Below are positions 15,626 through 23,185 of a DNA stretch of 23,892 nucleotides, one piece after another. The notes below the pieces were generated by a model. The model made no database searches. It saw nothing but the letters and a program-made list of their open reading frames with translations, and was not told the origin of the DNA. Source of the stretch: a virus. Each line of letters starts with the position of its first letter. Positions within the stretch are counted from its first letter, which is position 1. Made by a program: the position numbers and the translations under genes. The DNA lies in the IMG/VR virus record IMGVR_UViG_3300049812_000383, positions 1 to 23,892 of that record, one strand, 5' to 3'.

Positions 15626-17331
15626 CACGCAACATGACTAAAGTTTCTTACTTTTTCAAACTTAATTGTACTTCTGAATTTGTCTGCAAGTGCATCTTGT
15701 TTGTGACTAATCACAAATATATTTTCACCACTCAACGTATTCAGTATCTTTAAAAACTCGTCTGTCCCAGTTCCGTCAAGTGAACTGTCAAATATCTCAT
15801 CTAGTATAAGTAGATTCGTATTCGTAGAGTTTTTCATTTTTGCAACAGCTCTCCATGTAAAGAGTAATGCAAGGTCAATACGCATCTTCTCACCTTCACT
15901 AAAAGATGCATAGGTAAACTCATCACGATATCTCGACTTGATTGTTTCCTCAAAGTTTTCGTCTAGTGTAAAGTTCACATAAAACTCCATAGACGTTAGA
16001 TACTTATTGATAAGTTTATTCATAATCGGTAGATATTGTTTTATTATCTTTGTCTTAATACCTGTGTCCATGAGCATACTTCTTGCAGCCTCATGGTACA
16101 CTTTGTCCTCTTTGAGTTTGGTTTTTTGTTCACCTACCTTTTCGATATCAACTTTTAGACTTTCTAGTTTTTCTATATCTGATTCTTCCACACCATCTTT
16201 TTTGTATTGTTCTATTTCAGTGTGAAGTTTGACATTGAACTTTTCTAGTTCGTTAATAGATGTATTCAACTGTGCAATACTTACTTCGTTTTCTCGCACC
16301 AACTTTGCAATATCTTTATATTCTTTTATTTTATCAGTCACCCTTGTCATTTCACTTGAGAGTTTTTTCAGCCCATCAGACAGTTCTTTTGATTGTTCTG
16401 TTCTTTGTGTGATTGCCTTTGTTTTGAAAGCTTCATCTATGTCCTGTTCACAAGTAGGACACTCATCGTTGTTTTCTAGGAACTCAATCATTTTAATGTG
16501 ACGATTGTGTTTGTCCTTGAGTGTAAACTGAATGTCCTTCAACTTATCTTTTTTACTGGTAACTTGATCTTCACCGATCATGCTTTGTAGTAGTTCTTTA
16601 TTTTTATCCTCAAGGTCTTTTCTACCACTTCTTCTTTTCGATAACTCAAAATCATTCTCTTTTATAGCATCTTGTTTCTGTTGAATGATTTTATCTTTGT
16701 TCTCTTTCATAGATACGATATGACTTTCTTGCATATCAATTTTTGATGACACCAAATCATATTGATGTTCTATATCACGAATGTCCTCCAGAATAGTTTT
16801 GATTTTCTGTTTTAGTATAAGGTTCATGGTTGAAAAAATTTTTATATCTAATATCTCCTCAACGACTTCCCTTCTTTGTCTTGCTTTGAGTTGCATGAAT
16901 GGAGCCCAAGATGCACTGCCTAATATTACAACCTGTGTGAATGAACCATAGTTCAACTTGAGTATTTGTTGTTCTAATATCTTTTGATAATCTCTGACAT
17001 TGGCTTCAAGATTTAATAACTTGTCGTTTTGATATATCTCAAACTTGTTTGGTTTGATACCACGAATAACTTTGTATTGAACACTACCGATAGAAAACTC
17101 AACCTCAACCATAGTGGAACTATTGTTGATAGAGTTTACCATTTGATTTTTACTGATTGATCTGAAAGGTTTACCAAACAATCCAAAACACAATGCGTCA
17201 AGAATAGTTGACTTACCAGCACCATTCTCACCGATAATGAGTGTTGTAGGATTTCTGTCTAGTTGAATCTCTGTGGGTTGATTTCCAGTTGATAGAAAGT
17301 TTTTCCATCTCACATACTTAAAATTAATCAT
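15625..17331 (-). CDS. 46: Recombination exonuclease subunit, SbcC/Rad50-like ATPase (T4 gp46)
   Basis: The ATPase half of the gp46/gp47 nuclease that resects DNA ends for recombination-dependent replication and host DNA breakdown. 568 aa (T4: 560). Walker A GENGAGKS (34-41); long coiled-coil arms rich in Lys/Glu on either side of a zinc hook CPTC (291-294); ABC signature FSEGEK (477-482); Walker B LLILDE (507-512); and a terminal ISHK switch histidine. The ATG overlaps the gp47 stop as ATGA, giving coupled synthesis of the complex. All key residues are present. Confidence 0.98.
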   Translation of the reverse strand: MINFKYVRWKNFLSTGNQPTEIQLDRNPTTLIIGENGAGKSTILDALCFGLFGKPFRSISKNQMVNSINNSSTMVEVEFSIGSVQYKVIRGIKPNKFEIYQNDKLLNLEANVRDYQKILEQQILKLNYGSFTQVVILGSASWAPFMQLKARQRREVVEEILDIKIFSTMNLILKQKIKTILEDIRDIEHQYDLVSSKIDMQESHIVSMKENKDKIIQQKQDAIKENDFELSKRRSGRKDLEDKNKELLQSMIGEDQVTSKKDKLKDIQFTLKDKHNRHIKMIEFLENNDECPTCEQDIDEAFKTKAITQRTEQSKELSDGLKKLSSEMTRVTDKIKEYKDIAKLVRENEVSIAQLNTSINELEKFNVKLHTEIEQYKKDGVEESDIEKLESLKVDIEKVGEQKTKLKEDKVYHEAARSMLMDTGIKTKIIKQYLPIMNKLINKYLTSMEFYVNFTLDENFEETIKSRYRDEFTYASFSEGEKMRIDLALLFTWRAVAKMKNSTNTNLLILDEIFDSSLDGTGTDEFLKILNTLSGENIFVISHKQDALADKFRSTIKFEKVRNFSHVA

Positions 17332-18389
17332 ATTTCTAAATCTTGGGCCTCTTTGTAAAGTTGTCTCTGTATGTTTATTAATCTAGGTTTATCTAGTGTT
17401 GTATCCAGTTCCTTTACATACTTACTTAATATCGTCATTGTGTCTTGTGTATTCTCTACAATATCATCTGAAACAGAGTTAGCATCCATGTCAGAGAAGT
17501 CCTCTATAATTTTTACTTCGTGACAGTCTGCCTTTAACAATCTTTCAGTGAACTTATCAAACTGATATAAATCTTTTTTATTTACAACAATAAGTTTAAC
17601 ATAATTATCTTTATACTCTGTGATGTCGTGTTCATCATAGTTTTTGTCGGTGTCATCATAGTATATTTTCTTGTGAATAGTTCTAGGATTTATGATTCTG
17701 TCCAGTTGCCTGCTATCAGTGTTAAGGACATGAAATCCTTTTCTATCTCCACAATCGTTCCAATAAAACTCATATGGACTGCCCAAGTAATATATCTGGC
17801 CATCATCAGATTTGTGATGGAAATGCCCACTAAAAACACTATCAAATTTTGAAAAAATAGATTTACTATATCCATGTTCATTCTTCATACCTTTTATCAT
17901 ATCAAAACCAGCAATCTCTAAATGACCCATACACATATCGGCTCTTGATTGTTCTATAACCTTCATCGTTGAAGCATGGTTTGATGCATTTATCCAAGGC
18001 ACAAACAAAACAGACAACTCACCAAATATGGCCTCTTCTGCCTCTGGATATATTTTAATATTTTCATATCTGTCACCAATTAATTCTACAACAGAGTTTA
18101 CATCATTGGTGTTCTTAAAATAAGTATCATGGTTTCCAACCAGAACATGAAGTTCTATTCCAAGGTCTATGAAAGGCCTTATAAACTTCTCACGAAATTC
18201 TTTTGCCGTCCTATATGAAACATACTTGCGTCTGTCCATTATATCACCTAAGTGAATACAATGTTTGATATTATGTTCTTTTAGATATGGAAAAAATTGT
18301 TCATCATAAAACTTGTAAAAATACTCACTAAAATTTATGTTATCATTCCTTGCACCAAAATGAGTATCGGTAATTATTGCTACGTTCAT
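17328..18389 (-). CDS. 47: Recombination exonuclease subunit, SbcD/Mre11-like (T4 gp47)
   Basis: The nuclease half of the gp46/gp47 complex, 353 aa (T4: 339). Calcineurin-like phosphoesterase motifs are in order: DTH (Asp8, His10), GD (48-49), GNHD (85-88), GHLE (155-158) and GHFHH (188-192), which together hold two metal ions. The C-terminal third would be the capping and gp46-binding part. Its ATG overlaps the stop of the upstream oxygenase gene as ATGA, and its own stop overlaps gp46 in the same way. T4 keeps the order 55-47-46 with nrdH between 55 and 47; here an oxygenase takes that place. Confidence 0.98.
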   Translation of the reverse strand: MNVAIITDTHFGARNDNINFSEYFYKFYDEQFFPYLKEHNIKHCIHLGDIMDRRKYVSYRTAKEFREKFIRPFIDLGIELHVLVGNHDTYFKNTNDVNSVVELIGDRYENIKIYPEAEEAIFGELSVLFVPWINASNHASTMKVIEQSRADMCMGHLEIAGFDMIKGMKNEHGYSKSIFSKFDSVFSGHFHHKSDDGQIYYLGSPYEFYWNDCGDRKGFHVLNTDSRQLDRIINPRTIHKKIYYDDTDKNYDEHDITEYKDNYVKLIVVNKKDLYQFDKFTERLLKADCHEVKIIEDFSDMDANSVSDDIVENTQDTMTILSKYVKELDTTLDKPRLINIQRQLYKEAQDLEI

Positions 18390-19018
18390 CTAATATTTCC
18401 TACCACTACAATCCTTTCATCATCTGTTTGTGATACTGGAACTCTATGGTTCATCACAGATGGAAAAATAATTAAGTCACCCACTTTTGGATAGATATGT
18501 TTTTCTTCACCATTACCCACAAAAATAAATGGTTCTGTATTATCTGTTGTCTTTACATAATATGTCCAACTCAATGCAGATGGCCAGTGGTGATGTGTTT
18601 TTATATAGTGTCCTTTTCTATACAACGCACCCCAACAATCCTCTGTTTTAAAGTTATGTTCTTTTGGACAAAAGTTATCTAACACCAATCTTGATATTGT
18701 TTCAAACTCCTTTATAAAAAGGTGTGACTTATAATTAGTCATATGATAATTATCAAGATCTTGTTCTTTTTGTTTTTGTTCTACGTTTTCATCTCTAAAC
18801 TCTTTTATCCTAGTTTCTATCAACCAGTTTAAATCCTCAATATATGGGTGATATTCACAATCATCAGGCCATACTAGATTCTTTTCTTCTTCAAAAAGAT
18901 TATAATGTCGTGCCATAAATGCATATTGTAATTCTTGCACCACAATACCTTTCAGATCTGGCACTTCACCTTTTTTAACTTTAGGAGTTAAACCAATAGG
19001 GACTGTCAAATTTTCCAT
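18386..19018 (-). CDS. 2OG-Fe(II) oxygenase-like protein
   Basis: A 210-aa protein with the double-stranded beta-helix signature of marine-phage 2OG-Fe(II) oxygenases: GHYIKTHHHWPSALSWTYYV (metal ligands among His142-144), then GDLIIFPSVMNHRVP (distal His191) and a DERIVVVGN strand whose Arg202 could bind 2-oxoglutarate. The N-terminal 100 residues are helical and charged. The substrate is unknown. The gene starts 1 nt after the gp55 stop and overlaps gp47 as ATGA, so it is embedded between the late sigma factor and the recombination nuclease. Its codons look more AT-rich than those of gp46, which may point to later acquisition. Confidence 0.82.
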   Translation of the reverse strand: MENLTVPIGLTPKVKKGEVPDLKGIVVQELQYAFMARHYNLFEEEKNLVWPDDCEYHPYIEDLNWLIETRIKEFRDENVEQKQKEQDLDNYHMTNYKSHLFIKEFETISRLVLDNFCPKEHNFKTEDCWGALYRKGHYIKTHHHWPSALSWTYYVKTTDNTEPFIFVGNGEEKHIYPKVGDLIIFPSVMNHRVPVSQTDDERIVVVGNIR

Positions 19019-19019
19019 G

Positions 19020-19553
19020 TCAATTATCCATGAAGTTTTCTAAACCTTTTGGTTCATCTTTACTTTCTTTCTTTTTTGGTTTGTAAACAGCTTCATCTGG
19101 TAACATTACATTTGGATCAAATCCACCAATATTATAATTTGTAAAGTCTCCAGGCATAGTTGTATATTGTGCAAAATCTTGTTTCTCTATCATCTTATGT
19201 TTTACATGAGACTGTTTTTTCTCTTTTTGTATTCTACGAATAAATGCGTAGTAAATGATTTGTGTAAAATATGCAAATGGGTTTTTAGATTTTTCTGGAT
19301 CAAAGTTGTGTATGTATTGTAAACAGTTCTCTATCCCATCACTAATCATTTCTTGTCTATATGTGTAGTTTATAAAATTAGGCCTATACGATAGACCATT
19401 TGCTATCTTTAAAAAACATTCACCAATATAGTTAGATATTCTAGGTGGTTCACTCCCAGATTCCTCTGCATCTTTACATTGTTCTTTCCACTCTATCATA
19501 GCTTGATGAAATTTTTTGTTATCAACATAATGAACAGTTTTTTGTTTTGCCAT
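19020..19553 (-). CDS. 55: Late-transcription sigma factor (T4 gp55)
   Basis: gp55 replaces the host sigma factor and directs RNA polymerase to TATAAATA-type late promoters, working with the gp45 clamp. 177 aa (T4: 185). Strong T4-like stretches are HYVDNKKFHQAMIEWK, RQEMISDGIENCLQYIHNFD, KNPFAYFTQIIYYAFIRRI and QKEKKQ, which correspond to the sigma region-2-like core. The C-terminus GLENFMDN resembles the T4 clamp-binding tail (SLDFLYE). I chose the ATG at 19553 because AAGGAAA precedes it and it aligns with T4; a longer reading from 19616 starts with TTG and runs into the promoter. No gp33 co-activator was seen in this window. Confidence 0.97.
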   Translation of the reverse strand: MAKQKTVHYVDNKKFHQAMIEWKEQCKDAEESGSEPPRISNYIGECFLKIANGLSYRPNFINYTYRQEMISDGIENCLQYIHNFDPEKSKNPFAYFTQIIYYAFIRRIQKEKKQSHVKHKMIEKQDFAQYTTMPGDFTNYNIGGFDPNVMLPDEAVYKPKKKESKDEPKGLENFMDN

Positions 19554-19581
19554 TGAAATTTCCTTGCGAATAATTAGATAC

Positions 19582-19610
19582 ATCTTACCAAAAATACTTG
19601 GTGATGTCAA
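19582..19610 (-). promoter_or_regulatory. Promoter of gp55-oxygenase-47-46 unit
   Basis: On the minus strand TTGACA (19610-19605), a 17-nt spacer, then TAAGAT (19587-19582). The start would fall near 19575, leaving a short leader with AAGGAAA. Its -35 box lies 24 bp from that of the divergent plus-strand promoter. Confidence 0.7.
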
Positions 19611-19634
19611 GGTCAATTAATATTTTTTTGGGTG

Positions 19635-19663
19635 TTGACAAGACTGGAAAATGTGTGTATAAT
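19635..19663 (+). promoter_or_regulatory. Perfect consensus sigma70 promoter, antisense to all genes
   Basis: TTGACA (19635-19640), exactly 17 nt, then TATAAT (19658-19663): twelve of twelve to consensus. Transcription would start near 19670 and run rightward, antisense to the Sm-like gene and then uvsW. No plus-strand coding gene with a credible start follows. The transcript would begin close to the small stem TCAC-TTT-GTGA (19663-19673). Confidence 0.7.
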
Positions 19664-19687
19664 CACTTTGTGACTCATCAGATATAA

Positions 19688-20104
19688 CTAGTGTATTGTA
19701 CTTTTCTGTTTATCTAAGATAGCTTCCATTTCATCTAAATCATTTTCTAAATCTTCAATTGTCTCTTCTTTTTCTATTACTTTAATTTCTTTTTCTGTCG
19801 GGCCACCTTCTGTAAGATCCATATCTTCCATACTTTTTAAAACATACTCGTAGTATCTTTTCAATCCAACACTCACTGGTGTCATTAGCACGACTGTGTT
19901 TTTATGAATCGTAAACTCATCCTCATCAGAGTAAGGCTGTATCCATCGTGAAAGACCTAATGATTCTATCATGCCTTTTTCTGTGGTTCTATTATAAGTT
20001 TCCATTTTTAGTGGTGAAGATATTATCAAAATATTTCCATTCTCATCCTCAACATTGCAGATGATATCCTCTCCATTTGATAATTTTACCATTTGATAAC
20101 TCAT
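19688..20104 (-). CDS. Conserved hypothetical phage protein, Sm-like N-terminal fold
   Basis: A 138-aa protein that directly follows uvsW with an ATGA overlap. The N-terminal 60 residues read as an Sm/Lsm-like beta barrel: MVKLSNGEDIICNVE, then NILIISSPLKM, resembling small phage proteins of marine T4-like genomes that begin K-L-x-x-G-E-E/D-I-I. Residues 60-95 contain more beta strands (FTIHKNTVVLMTPVS). The last 35 residues are an acidic helix (DLENDLDEMEAILDKQK). Sm-like folds often bind RNA, but no RNA-binding residue can be confirmed here. The gene is the last of the unit, with no terminator hairpin seen after it. Function unknown. Confidence 0.85.
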   Translation of the reverse strand: MSYQMVKLSNGEDIICNVEDENGNILIISSPLKMETYNRTTEKGMIESLGLSRWIQPYSDEDEFTIHKNTVVLMTPVSVGLKRYYEYVLKSMEDMDLTEGGPTEKEIKVIEKEETIEDLENDLDEMEAILDKQKSTIH

Positions 20105-21552
20105 AGATTTACCTTACTAACTTTGTAACTAAAGTTTTCCCCTTTATAGATATTTAGTCTTTCTGTAAAGTGTCTATATGTGAAGTTTTGTCTTGATTTG
20201 TACGAGGCATTGTCGGCAATATCAAACAGGCGAACAACTGATTTATTCTCCATCTTTCTAAGTCCACGCCCAATCGACTGCAAGACCCTGATTTTGCTTT
20301 TTGAAGGAGAGGCGAACACGATGTTGTTGATATTCCTAATGTTAATACCAGTAGAAAATGTACCATAACTCGCAATGATAAGAGAGTCTTTTTCTTTTTC
20401 AACGATACCCCTAATCTTCTCTCTCGTTTCAGTTGTCGTTCCACCATATACAAAGAATACTTTCTTGTCAAGCTTTTTAATTTCATTGTGTAACAAAACT
20501 CCGTGTTTATCCACCAGTTGGAAAAGAACCAGTGTATTACCTTTTATTGTCTTGCACAAATTCTCTATAAACTTATTTCTCTTCGTATGTGATACAATGT
20601 AGTTTAGTTCCTCTGCGTATGTATATTTCTTAATCCTTTTACATTCTTCATCGGTATGTTTGAGCACAATACAATCTATGTCTAGTTTTGCAAGTGTTTC
20701 ATCGTCCATCAGTTCTTTAGTGGTAGTGACTTGTGTGACTTTACCAAACAAACCTTCAAGCACAAGTCTATGTGTTTGTGTTCCATCAAGTGTTCCTGTC
20801 AATCCAAACCTATATTTACAATCAGCACTTCTTGCCATTATATCTGTGAGTGACTTGGCCTTAAATAAATGAGCTTCATCACCTATGATACAACCATATT
20901 GTGCAAAGTAAGGTCTGTGAAGTTTATACAAACTCTGCCATGTAGAAATCACCACAGGTTTTTTAGAACCCTTGTCATGTCCAGCATACACTCTATGAAT
21001 ATGCTCGTCTTTCCAACCGTAGTCAATAAAGTCAGAATACATCTGTTCAACCAAAGATGTCGTTGGAACAAGTATCAGTGTTTTTAGATTCATCAAATGA
21101 TAATAACGAACAAGTGTGTAGATTATTAGTGACTTACCCGAAGCAGTAGGAGATAAAAGAAGACAACGATTTGTTCGTATAGCATGAAATATTGCATCAA
21201 TTTGGTAGCCACGAAATTCAATAGACTTCCCTCTGGCTTTTGGTCGTAGGGACTCGGCAAATTTTCTAACGCTTTCACGATCAATATTCCGTTCATCTTC
21301 TACTCCTTCCTCTATTATATATTCTACAGAGTTTCTAGAACAAAACTCTTTTATGTAAGGTAAAAGACCAACATATATTCTACCATTGTGTGGAGAAAAC
21401 AATCGTATTTTACCATCCCAAAGTTTCTTACGATAATGAGGCATATACTTAGCCCCAGGCACTTCAAACGTGAAGTAGTCTGTAAGTTCTCTTTCCAGAT
21501 CGTCATCTACCTTGAGTTGTAGATACACCTCATTTATTTTAGATATTAACAT
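20101..21552 (-). CDS. uvsW: ATP-dependent recombination helicase UvsW
   Basis: UvsW is a superfamily 2 helicase that reverses stalled forks, migrates Holliday junctions and removes R-loops, shifting T4 from origin-dependent to recombination-dependent replication. 483 aa (T4: about 500). The N-terminal domain matches T4 (KLWDGKIRLF). Helicase motifs: I TASGKS (136-141), II DEAH (225-228), III GLTGTL (250-255), and VI QSIGRGLRK near the C-terminus, which ends in KVNL as in T4. I chose the ATG at 21552, which aligns with T4, over an upstream reading. It overlaps the preceding oxygenase by 14 nt with only a weak ribosome site, suggesting coupling. Confidence 0.97.
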   Translation of the reverse strand: MLISKINEVYLQLKVDDDLERELTDYFTFEVPGAKYMPHYRKKLWDGKIRLFSPHNGRIYVGLLPYIKEFCSRNSVEYIIEEGVEDERNIDRESVRKFAESLRPKARGKSIEFRGYQIDAIFHAIRTNRCLLLSPTASGKSLIIYTLVRYYHLMNLKTLILVPTTSLVEQMYSDFIDYGWKDEHIHRVYAGHDKGSKKPVVISTWQSLYKLHRPYFAQYGCIIGDEAHLFKAKSLTDIMARSADCKYRFGLTGTLDGTQTHRLVLEGLFGKVTQVTTTKELMDDETLAKLDIDCIVLKHTDEECKRIKKYTYAEELNYIVSHTKRNKFIENLCKTIKGNTLVLFQLVDKHGVLLHNEIKKLDKKVFFVYGGTTTETREKIRGIVEKEKDSLIIASYGTFSTGINIRNINNIVFASPSKSKIRVLQSIGRGLRKMENKSVVRLFDIADNASYKSRQNFTYRHFTERLNIYKGENFSYKVSKVNL

Positions 21553-22156
21553 CTTGCAAACTATTCGGTTCTCCGTACATACCTCTGATAATAAAGTTCC
21601 AAGATACACTTACTCTTTCAGAACCAGTTGGAGGCACCCAATGTGTTAACCAAGATGGAAAGATAATACCAACTCCAGTTGTGCAAGGTATCGCAATGAT
21701 ATCAGAGTTCAGTGTATTATCTTTATTTTTGTTTGGCCTCATAACGTGTGCGTGTGGCCGTGGATCAAAAAACTGTATAGGGGATGATAGGTCATCAGAC
21801 TGCACATAATACACACCAGAGAAAAGATGATTAGAATGTGTATGTGGTGCGTGTGCGTTTCCTTTTGGTAGTGCATTACCCCACATCCCTGTCATTTCTA
21901 GTGAATCGTACTTGAACTCCATCTTTTTCACAACCTCGTGAGTTGCGTCATTGATCGTATTTCTCAACCTCGCAAACTCTGGTATTTTGTGAAGATTATT
22001 TTTTGTGTGTTTTGATAAACCAGCAACATCTAGGGTTTCATTATTTTTTGTACCCTTTATATAATCAACCATAATCTGTTGTTCTTCTTGCTCCATCTTA
22101 TGATTGAATATATGTAGTGCCGTGGGAAAAACTAAATGCGTCTTAATTTTTTCCAT
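21539..22156 (-). CDS. 2OG-Fe(II) oxygenase-like protein
   Basis: A 205-aa protein of the phage 2OG-Fe(II) oxygenase type. Signature: HAPHTHSNHLFSGVYYV (His105, His107), FFDPRPHA, then GVGIIFPSWLTHWVPP (distal His172) and SERVSVSWNF with Arg181 as the probable 2-oxoglutarate anchor. The ATG at 22156 is preferred over a longer reading from 22210 that lies inside the upstream oxygenase. The gene overlaps the upstream oxygenase and uvsW by 14 nt each, so it is part of the uvsY-uvsW unit. Its substrate is unknown. It is only distantly similar to the oxygenase before it, so the pair is not a recent tandem duplication. Confidence 0.86.
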   Translation of the reverse strand: MEKIKTHLVFPTALHIFNHKMEQEEQQIMVDYIKGTKNNETLDVAGLSKHTKNNLHKIPEFARLRNTINDATHEVVKKMEFKYDSLEMTGMWGNALPKGNAHAPHTHSNHLFSGVYYVQSDDLSSPIQFFDPRPHAHVMRPNKNKDNTLNSDIIAIPCTTGVGIIFPSWLTHWVPPTGSERVSVSWNFIIRGMYGEPNSLQDVNI

Positions 22157-22706
22157 AGAAGTCCAGCCTATCTGAATTTGCATCACTTCTAAAAGTTTTA
22201 AAAACAACACAAGTTCTTAAATCATAACATTGTCTAGAAACTGGCATGGCTTGATGATTTAGTTTTGCATCAAAAACAAATAAACGGTTTCCAATATAGT
22301 TTACATATTTTTCTATCTCATTTTTTTGTTCATTCCAAATAACAGTTCCACCCAACCACTCTGGTTTCCAATCAAGTCTTGGATAATATATCATTGTAAA
22401 ATCGCCATCGTCTATGTGTAAATGTGGTTCTATACCATGAGTGTGTGCATTGCAATAAACTCTTTTAAAATATTGAACTTTATATTTTTCCTCAAAGTTA
22501 TATTTTGTTTTTGCAGTTTCCCAAATTGAATTAAGGAAACTATACTCTGGTTCAATTGTTTCATGTCCACAAAAAGTATGCCAATGTTTATTAACTTCTT
22601 TACCATTAGATTTATAATCATATTGCCAAGTTATTTCTTTCATTTCCATATCAATTAATTCTGCGACATGAGGTTCTAACACATTATCGTAAATATCACA
22701 AATCAT
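22143..22706 (-). CDS. 2OG-Fe(II) oxygenase, prolyl-hydroxylase-like
   Basis: A 187-aa protein with a classical HxD...H iron site: EPHLHIDDGDFT (His97, Asp99), then GGTVIW, GNRLFVFDAKLNHQAMPVS (distal His151) and YDLRTCVVFK (Arg164 for 2-oxoglutarate). This pattern is closer to prolyl-4-hydroxylase-like enzymes than that of the other three oxygenases here. The substrate is unknown. AGGAG lies 7 nt before the ATG. It follows uvsY after 35 nt and overlaps the next oxygenase by 14 nt. The coding sequence is very AT-rich compared with uvsW, consistent with a separately acquired accessory gene. Confidence 0.87.
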   Translation of the reverse strand: MICDIYDNVLEPHVAELIDMEMKEITWQYDYKSNGKEVNKHWHTFCGHETIEPEYSFLNSIWETAKTKYNFEEKYKVQYFKRVYCNAHTHGIEPHLHIDDGDFTMIYYPRLDWKPEWLGGTVIWNEQKNEIEKYVNYIGNRLFVFDAKLNHQAMPVSRQCYDLRTCVVFKTFRSDANSDRLDFYGKN

Positions 22707-22741
22707 TTTCTTCTCCTACATTAATCAAGTCACTATATTAT

Positions 22742-23173
22742 TTAGTATGTCAACCCTGCTTCAAACTTCTTCCATTCAATAGCATTTTTGATATCCCAAC
22801 CACGATTATCCACAGACTTAATTACACCCTTGATGTAATCAACGACTGTTTCTAAATATCCTATTTTATTTTCTGCATCTATGATTTCTTCATCAGCAGA
22901 TATATAAACACCTAGATCTGTCTTTAGAACTTTAAGGTCAAAAGGTTTACTTGCATATATTTTTGCATCAGCTTTACCACCATAGTATTCCCACTTTTCA
23001 CGATACAATCGTTTGTAATCTCCTTTTGCCTTAAACAAAAGAAGTTCAAATTTAGATTTGTGGTCTAAATACTTTGCTTTGATTTCTTGATTTTTTAAAG
23101 ATTCAGTATCTAAGTGTTCATCATCTACTCTCAAGTCTTGTGAGACTTGAAGTTTCAATTCATCCAAATTCAT
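22742..23173 (-). CDS. uvsY: Recombination mediator UvsY
   Basis: UvsY loads the UvsX recombinase onto gp32-coated single-stranded DNA. 143 aa (T4: 137). T4-like stretches are WEYYGGKADA (T4 has LDYYSGRGDG), the central VLKTDLGVYISADEEI and the C-terminal VDNRGWDIKNAIEWKKFEAG (T4 has SRGFAIKHIQDMRAFEAG). I chose the ATG at 23173, preceded by CGGAGTGAAA; an earlier GTG two codons upstream is less likely. It lies 12 nt after the tail-tube-fold gene. UvsX itself is not in the window. A TATAAATT box at 23215-23208 could give it an extra late promoter. Confidence 0.93.
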   Translation of the reverse strand: MNLDELKLQVSQDLRVDDEHLDTESLKNQEIKAKYLDHKSKFELLLFKAKGDYKRLYREKWEYYGGKADAKIYASKPFDLKVLKTDLGVYISADEEIIDAENKIGYLETVVDYIKGVIKSVDNRGWDIKNAIEWKKFEAGLTY

Positions 23174-23185
23174 TTTCACTCCGTA

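Noticed and set aside
18986-19008. TTGACA inside the oxygenase gene at 19008-19003
   Set aside because: The sequence 17 nt downstream (TCCTAA) is a poor -10 and the site is within coding sequence.
19554-19616. N-terminal extension of gp55 from 19616
   Set aside because: It starts with TTG, covers the promoter at 19582-19610 and has no counterpart in T4 gp55.
22727-22752. TTGACA at 22752-22747 as a promoter for the oxygenase at 22706
   Set aside because: No acceptable -10 at 16-19 nt spacing was found.
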